A DNA stretch of 64,000 nt, from positions 30,476,298 to 30,540,297 of the forward strand of contig NC_089856.1 in the NCBI RefSeq assembly GCF_036373705.1, written 5' to 3'. Positions 58,591-64,000 of this stretch are shown here, piece after piece. The translations under genes were made by a program, and so were the position numbers. Source of the stretch: Amia ocellicauda. Its lineage: Eukaryota > Chordata > Actinopteri > Amiiformes > Amiidae. The notes under the pieces are model-generated. The model did not search any database. It saw only the letters and a list, made by a program, of their open reading frames with translations, and was not told the origin of the DNA. Within the stretch, counting starts at the first letter, position 1, and each line of letters begins with the position of its first letter.

Positions 58591-61500
58591 TTAAAAACGC
58601 TTGGGGCCCCATGGAGAGGACTTGGGAGCCGCCACTGGAGCCCCAAAGCTGGGAAAGTCTTCAGAGCTGCTCATATCAGGTGCCTGGATAAAGGGAGGAT
58701 TAAAAGGGTTATTGAACAGTTCTGCAGTTGTTTCAAGGCGCTTCATGCAATCATTTCCAAAATACACTTAAACAACGGTCATGTTTCCTGACAATTGGCC
58801 ACCATTCCTCCCATCTATTAATACAAAATTAAAAAAATAAAACCGATGGAAACCCCAGGTTTTTACAAAGTTAAGCAGCAGATGCTTGGTCATCCAATTT
58901 TTTTATTTTAATTTTTTAAAAACAGCGCAAAATTATGCTAGTGCTTAATGACCATCACATGAAATTCAGAAGGCTTAGTCATTGGGTCACTTGCCTTATC
59001 ACTGGATCCAGTAGTCCAGGGTGCTTCTCTCACCACAAAGCCCTTGGATGGGCCTCGGGGCTCCTCCACTCCCGCAGCCCCACGGGGCTTCATGTAGGTC
59101 TGCTTGGCCTCATTATCCACAACTTCAACCAGCTGGGAAACAATCATACAGCAATAAGTGAGAATCGATACCACAAAGCACTGGTTACCTCAGTGTGATA
59201 AAATGCTGCAGCTCTAGTTCAGACCTGGCTGATTGCAAAAATGTAAAACAAAAAAAAAAATTACCAGCAAGGCTTACTGCAGTTTGACAAACTTTTAGGA
59301 AAACTAATATATTCAGATGCCCAATATAGGTTGGTACAAATAACTGCAGAGGCAACACTATCCTACTTCGTGGTAATGTATACCAAATCAAAAAGTTTTT
59401 AGAAAGAAAGCAGCACTCACATATTCCTCCTCTAGGTTAAGCAGGTGGTCAATGGCTTCATCCACATGCTCAGGGAGCCCAGTGACAGTCACAACATCAG
59501 GGTCAGCTGCTCCAGTCTGGGGAAATCTTAGGTCCACCTGGGAGTTAAAGGACATGTTCAGACATTGCCTTCATTACACAATTACTCACACAAACCAATC
59601 CTATCCTCGCATCAAAAGTGAAGACTAATTGCCAATTGAAGTTATCAAAATGCAAAATCAGTGCACATTTAAGTGACAAGTTAGTGAAATTGCACCTTGA
59701 AAAGATCATAAGTGGCGGCAGATGTGCTTAATACTTCAAAACTAGTTACTAATCTGCAAGCCACACTGTAGCTAAGCAGATGTGCGAGTGTTGCATGCTT
59801 TGTCCCCTCTGACCTTGAATTCATCCATGATCTTGCGGATGCCTTTGCCACGAGCTCCGATGATGCGGGCATGAACACGGTGGTCCAGGGTGATGTCCTC
59901 CGAAATCATCTCCTCCAGCTCGTCCACAATGCGCTGGATAGCGTCACGGGCTGCCTCAGTGTTGCGCTCATACCCAGTGATTGTGATCTGATCCTGCAGG
60001 GCAGAATGAAACTTTATACCACCAATCTCCAGGCCACAACATTATAGAAATTTGAGAAGAAAGCAATTAAAAATCAAAATCAAGGGTCGGGTAAGATTCA
60101 GTATAAATAGATTTTTTTTAAATTGCAAATCTGCATTCCATCCCAGTGTTGTGTACCTGGTTCTCATCATTCTTCTCTGGGAACTGGATGTTAACATCAT
60201 GGTCAATCCGGATCTGGGTGATAATGGCACCCTTGCGCCCAATGATTTTGGGGTGATATTTGGGATCCACAGTGATCGTCAGCTTGAAGCTCCTAAGAGC
60301 CTGGAGAGAGAGAAGAATTAGACCGTCAGGTTGAGGCAAGGAGCAGATCTCTTCCAGAGTTTCTAGCTCAGGTGACAGTGACTGGAGAGAAAGTTTTAAC
60401 AGGCTATACAAAAATCTTAAAACTTGTGGTATAATGAACACAAAGCCTGCATATCACAGTTTAGGTCATCTGAACATTTGACAGACAGTCGCACCTTCTG
60501 TAGCTTGCATTTATTATAGCAGACCAAATCTTGGACCTTAAATCCCAATTAGAAAAAAAAAAAAAAAAAAGCCAGGCAAACTCAAAAGAATGAGAAGTAG
60601 GACATACCCGGTCCTCTTGCTCAGCCTGCAGTTCCTTCACACGCTCCAGGAGGCCCTCTCTGGCTCGGTCCAGGTGGTTGGCCAGGCCAGTGATGGTGAT
60701 TATATCAGACTGCAAATCAGGGGCAGGCACTTGGATATTAACCTTGGGAGTGAGAGAAATTAAGTTTGAGCTTGAGGATAATTCAGCTTTGACTATAAAA
60801 GAGGTTTGAACGCTACTTGGAGATGAGCATCACCAACCCATCAAGCAAACCCCTGCAGGGCCCAGAGTGGTGAAGAAGCCCTACCTCGTAATCATCCATC
60901 ATCTTTCGGATTCCACTTCCTTTCTGGCCAATGATGTAACGGTGAAGGTCAAAAGGCACTTCAACCTCCACTGTGACAGGAACCAAAGCCTGTGAAGTTG
61001 AAAATTATAAGCATTTCAAGATCAACTGAAAAATGCAAATCTAGCCATTAACTCTAGACATCAGCATAAAAGCTCTATACCAGAGTGTAGAACAGCAACT
61101 GTCCAAAACATACTGGCTTAATCAAGTACATTAAGATCATTCTATATTAATGATCTGGACTCTGGGATAGTTAGCAAACTTGTCAAATCTGCAGATGATA
61201 CTAAAATAGGTGGCTCAGCAGATACAATCTTGGCAGCACAGGCTATTCAGAGGGACTTAGATAACATTCAGTTGTGGGCCGACACCTGGCAGATGAAATT
61301 CAATGTGGACAAGTGCAAGGTAATACATGCAGGTAACAAATGTCCACTATAACTACACTATGGGAGGTACAGATCTAGATGAAGTAACGCATGAGAAAGA
61401 CCTAGGAGTCTGTGGACTCCTCGCTTTCTCCATCCAAGCCATGTGGGGAAGCAATAAAAAAGGCAAACAATGTTAGGGTATATTGTCAAAAGTGTAGAAT

Positions 61501-64000
61501 TTAAAACAAGGGCAGTAATGTTCAGACTGTACAATGCACTAGTTAGTCCTCATCTGGAATACGGTGTACAGTTCTGGGCACCACACTTCAAGGAGGATAT
61601 CGCTGCTTTAGAGGCAGTTCAGAGGAGAGCAACCAGACTTATTCCAGGTTTGAAGGGAATGTCCTACTGAGAGACTGAGGGAACTGAACCTTTTCACCCT
61701 GGAACAGAGGAGACTATATGGGGACTTGATCCAAGTACTCAAAATCATGAAAGGCATCGACCACATCAAACCAGAGGAGCTTTTCCAGATCAGCAGGGAC
61801 ACACGCACCCGGGGACACAAATGGAAATTGGGCTTCAAGGCATTCAAGACGGAACACAGGAGACTTCTTTACACAGAGAGTCGTCACAATCTGGAATAAA
61901 CTACCCAGCGATGTGGTTGAAGCTGAAAGTTTGGGAACATTTAAAAATAGACTGGATAGGATCCTTGGCCTCCTCTCGTTTGTAAACTTTATGTTCTAAG
62001 AAAGGTGATGGTATTCTGGTCTCCATGCTAAAAGATTCACCTTGAGTGCCTCCACAGCAGCCTCACACCTTTCCTTGCGACCAGACAGTATGATGACATC
62101 ACACTTCTTGGGAAGAGAAGGGTCAACAGGCTCCTTGACCTCAACATTGGCATCGCCATTCTCCTGGATAGCTGGCTCAGCAGGGGGAGCTGGGGTAAAG
62201 ACAGGTGACAATTATAACTGGTTAACACTATAAATACCAGTCAAGGATGAATTGGTGCAAAACTTCCAACATTGCGGGACATAAGGGAGAAGGAAATGTG
62301 GCCTTGTATCATAATCAGGCTTGAATAGTCCATGCAGATGTAAACTTGCATTATGCACATAACTGGTTTCTAAATCAAGAGATAGAACACCTTGGAGGTC
62401 CTCTCGCTCGGGGAATTTGATCTGCACGTTGTGATCACGGGTGATCTGCTGGATTCGTGAGCCCTTGGGTCCCATGATGGAGCGGTGGAACTTCTGAGCA
62501 ATCACACACTCCATGGTCACCTGAGCATCCTGCAACATCAAATCAGTACAGTCTCACTGGCCACTCTGATGGTCATACACCTGCATCTACTCCAATGGCT
62601 ACACTAGTGAACTTTTGAGCCAGACAATGGAGGAGGCTTTTTTTTTTTTTTTTTTTCTTCTCTAAAATCAACAAACCATTTTCAAGCAAAAAAAAAAAGA
62701 CTTACAATAATCTTACAATTCAGCTAGGGGCAATGACTAGATTAAAACACCACTAACTCCAGATATTGATCTATGAAATCCAACTTGTCCACAAGACTAA
62801 TAAGAAACCTAGTCAACTGGTATAAAACCTCCAGCCACTCACCAGATCCTCAATGATCTCCTGCATGCGCTTCTTGGCTGCCTCCACACAATCCTTCGCA
62901 CCCTTCAGTGTGACCTTGTCACTCTGGGAGGCAGTGCGAGGGAAGCTAACCATCACACCCCCATACTCTTCGGCAATGTCACGCAGAACCTGACCACGCC
63001 GAGCCACAAAGTAGCGGTGGTGTTTGGGGTCCACAGACATGAAGTCTTCAATAACGTTATCCTGAAAACAAGTAGGTAGTGAACAACCTTCCCTGGAAGT
63101 TTCATTCAAAAGACAAATCTACTGGGCTGCCTTTTCAACATTTTAGAAGGGCAAACCAGGATCCACATTTAGCACAAGCCAAAAGGGCACATCTGGTTTA
63201 TTAAACAAATTGAAAGGTAAAAGTTGCAGCACAACAATATTCTGAATGGACATTCAAAATATTTGCAAGAGATAAGATGCTGATAGCCAATGGCCTTGAT
63301 TAAATGGGTGAACCAGGGTAATATTAGAGTGACAGGTCTGGAATGAATATTAAGTTAAATTCATATCCTCAATCTCTCAACATATTTAAAGGCAGCTAAG
63401 CAGCAGGCAAGCAGAGACTGTAGTAAAGGGTGGAGGCGTTACATGCAGGTAGGATTCATACCAGGTTTTTAATGAGGACCTCCAGTTCCTTCTGAGCATC
63501 ACGAACAGCCTCCTCTGTGCCCACCACTGTGATGAGCTCCTGGTCCTTGTCATCTGCCGTGGGGAAGATGATGCGGGCTCCAGTGCTGTCACGCACCTTG
63601 CGGATGTTCGCACCACCCTTGCCAATCAGGAACTTGTGATATTCTGGCTTTGCTCGCAGCTCCACAGTGTGGCTTTTGGTTTGCTGAAAAAGGTGGGTGG
63701 GGAAGCAAGTGCTCATTAATCTCCAGACGCTGATAGATGCTGATAATAAAAAATAAAAGAAATCAGCTGTTCTACCCACAATCCCAAGATTATGACTCTA
63801 GAGCACAGACCATGTAATGGCCATATCAGGCCATCTGCTCACCTTCTCCTCAGCAAGGGAGAGCAGCTGGCGCCGGGCCTTCTCCACATCTTCTGCTGGG
63901 CCACGGATAGTGACTGTGTCGATGCCCGAGCCCTCAGTGGGGAAATGGATATGAACCCCACCGCACTCCTCCATGATGGAGCGCACAAAACGGCCCTTTG
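58591..64000 (-). CDS. hdlbp: Vigilin / high density lipoprotein binding protein, KH8 (partial) to KH14 and C-terminus (5' part beyond window)
   Basis: Multi-KH RNA-binding protein of the cytoplasm and ER-bound polysomes. Exons: 63843->64000, 63462-63683, 62843-63061, 62391-62529, 62041-62189, 60885-60989, 60608-60742, 60157-60300, 59814-59993, 59421-59537, 58995-59132, 58591-58683, in frame throughout. GXXG loops are seen in IGKGGANIRKV, MGPKGSRIQQI, IGQKGSGIRKM, IGRKGAIITQI and IGARGKGIRKI. One KH has the degenerate loop VARRGQVLRDI, as in other vigilins. The C-terminus SSSEDFPSFG...WGPKRF is diagnostic. The last intron uses a GC donor at 58989-58994. The window cuts the upstream exon at 64000, within the KH8 segment KGRFVRSIMEECGG. 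Confidence 0.97.
61141..61999 (+). mobile_element. 5'-truncated CR1-like LINE fragment
   Basis: Plus-strand remnants of a reverse transcriptase are visible: YINDLDSGIVSKLVKSADDT, with the catalytic ADD, then WADTWQMKFNVDKCKVIH and RLYNALVSPHLEYGVQFWAP, ending with VQRRATRLIPGLKGMSY and an ERLRELNLFTLEQRRL stretch. Frameshifts and stops interrupt the frame. The order and wording fit the C-terminal RT region of CR1-clade LINEs. It lies antisense in an hdlbp intron. Confidence 0.8.

Noticed and set aside
62635-62700. Poly(T) and poly(A) runs as a possible SINE tail
   Set aside because: No adjoining SINE body or target duplication could be seen; more likely simple intronic homopolymers.

Overview
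The window is vertebrate nuclear DNA, most likely from a ray-finned fish. Genes are split into many short exons with GT-AG introns, the repeats are Tc1-like, hAT-like and CR1-like, and there is a nuclear tRNA-Pro. The proteins are clearly vertebrate (vigilin, a kyphoscoliosis-peptidase relative, an Ig-superfamily receptor). The species cannot be fixed from sequence alone. All exon models were built by hand from splice signals and reading-frame phase, without transcripts.

Layout. 1-~1,430: probable last exon and 3' UTR of an unidentified plus-strand gene. ~3,815-40,213, minus strand: one very large gene of 74 inferred exons whose phases join without a break into 4,239 codons. It encodes a large lipid transfer protein of the APOB/apolipophorin/vitellogenin superfamily: signal peptide, N-terminal lipid-transfer module, an acidic linker with a furin-type REKR site, an apoB-like beta region, about 2,600 residues of beta-rich sequence carrying a recurrent LxHS...G(V/I/L)P module, a helical region, and a C-terminal VWD plus C8 domain. 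41,221-49,248, minus strand: a kyphoscoliosis-peptidase-like (transglutaminase-fold) gene of 14 exons (687 aa) with a local tandem exon duplication. 51,589-54,298, plus strand: a four-exon Ig receptor (282 aa) with a V domain carrying a germline-fused J-like strand, a C1-like domain, a membrane segment containing Arg, and a short tail. 55,709-55,780, minus strand: tRNA-Pro(TGG). ~57,500-64,000, minus strand: the 3' part of hdlbp (vigilin), KH8 (partial) to KH14, running off the right edge.

Mobile DNA is scattered through introns and spacers: a full-length but decayed Tc1-like element inside the lipid-transfer gene, a deleted foldback Tc1-like element, a 311-bp hAT-type MITE with an 8-bp target duplication, a small foldback family seen twice, a 78-bp palindromic element in the hdlbp 3' UTR, and a 5'-truncated CR1-like LINE in an hdlbp intron.

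Functionally the window combines a secreted lipoprotein-type gene with the gene for vigilin, a protein named for HDL binding. Between them lie two unrelated genes, one of muscle-peptidase type and one immune-receptor-like. The strongest candidates for something undescribed are the VWD-bearing apolipophorin-like gene with its repeat array and furin site, and the non-rearranging VJ-C1 receptor.
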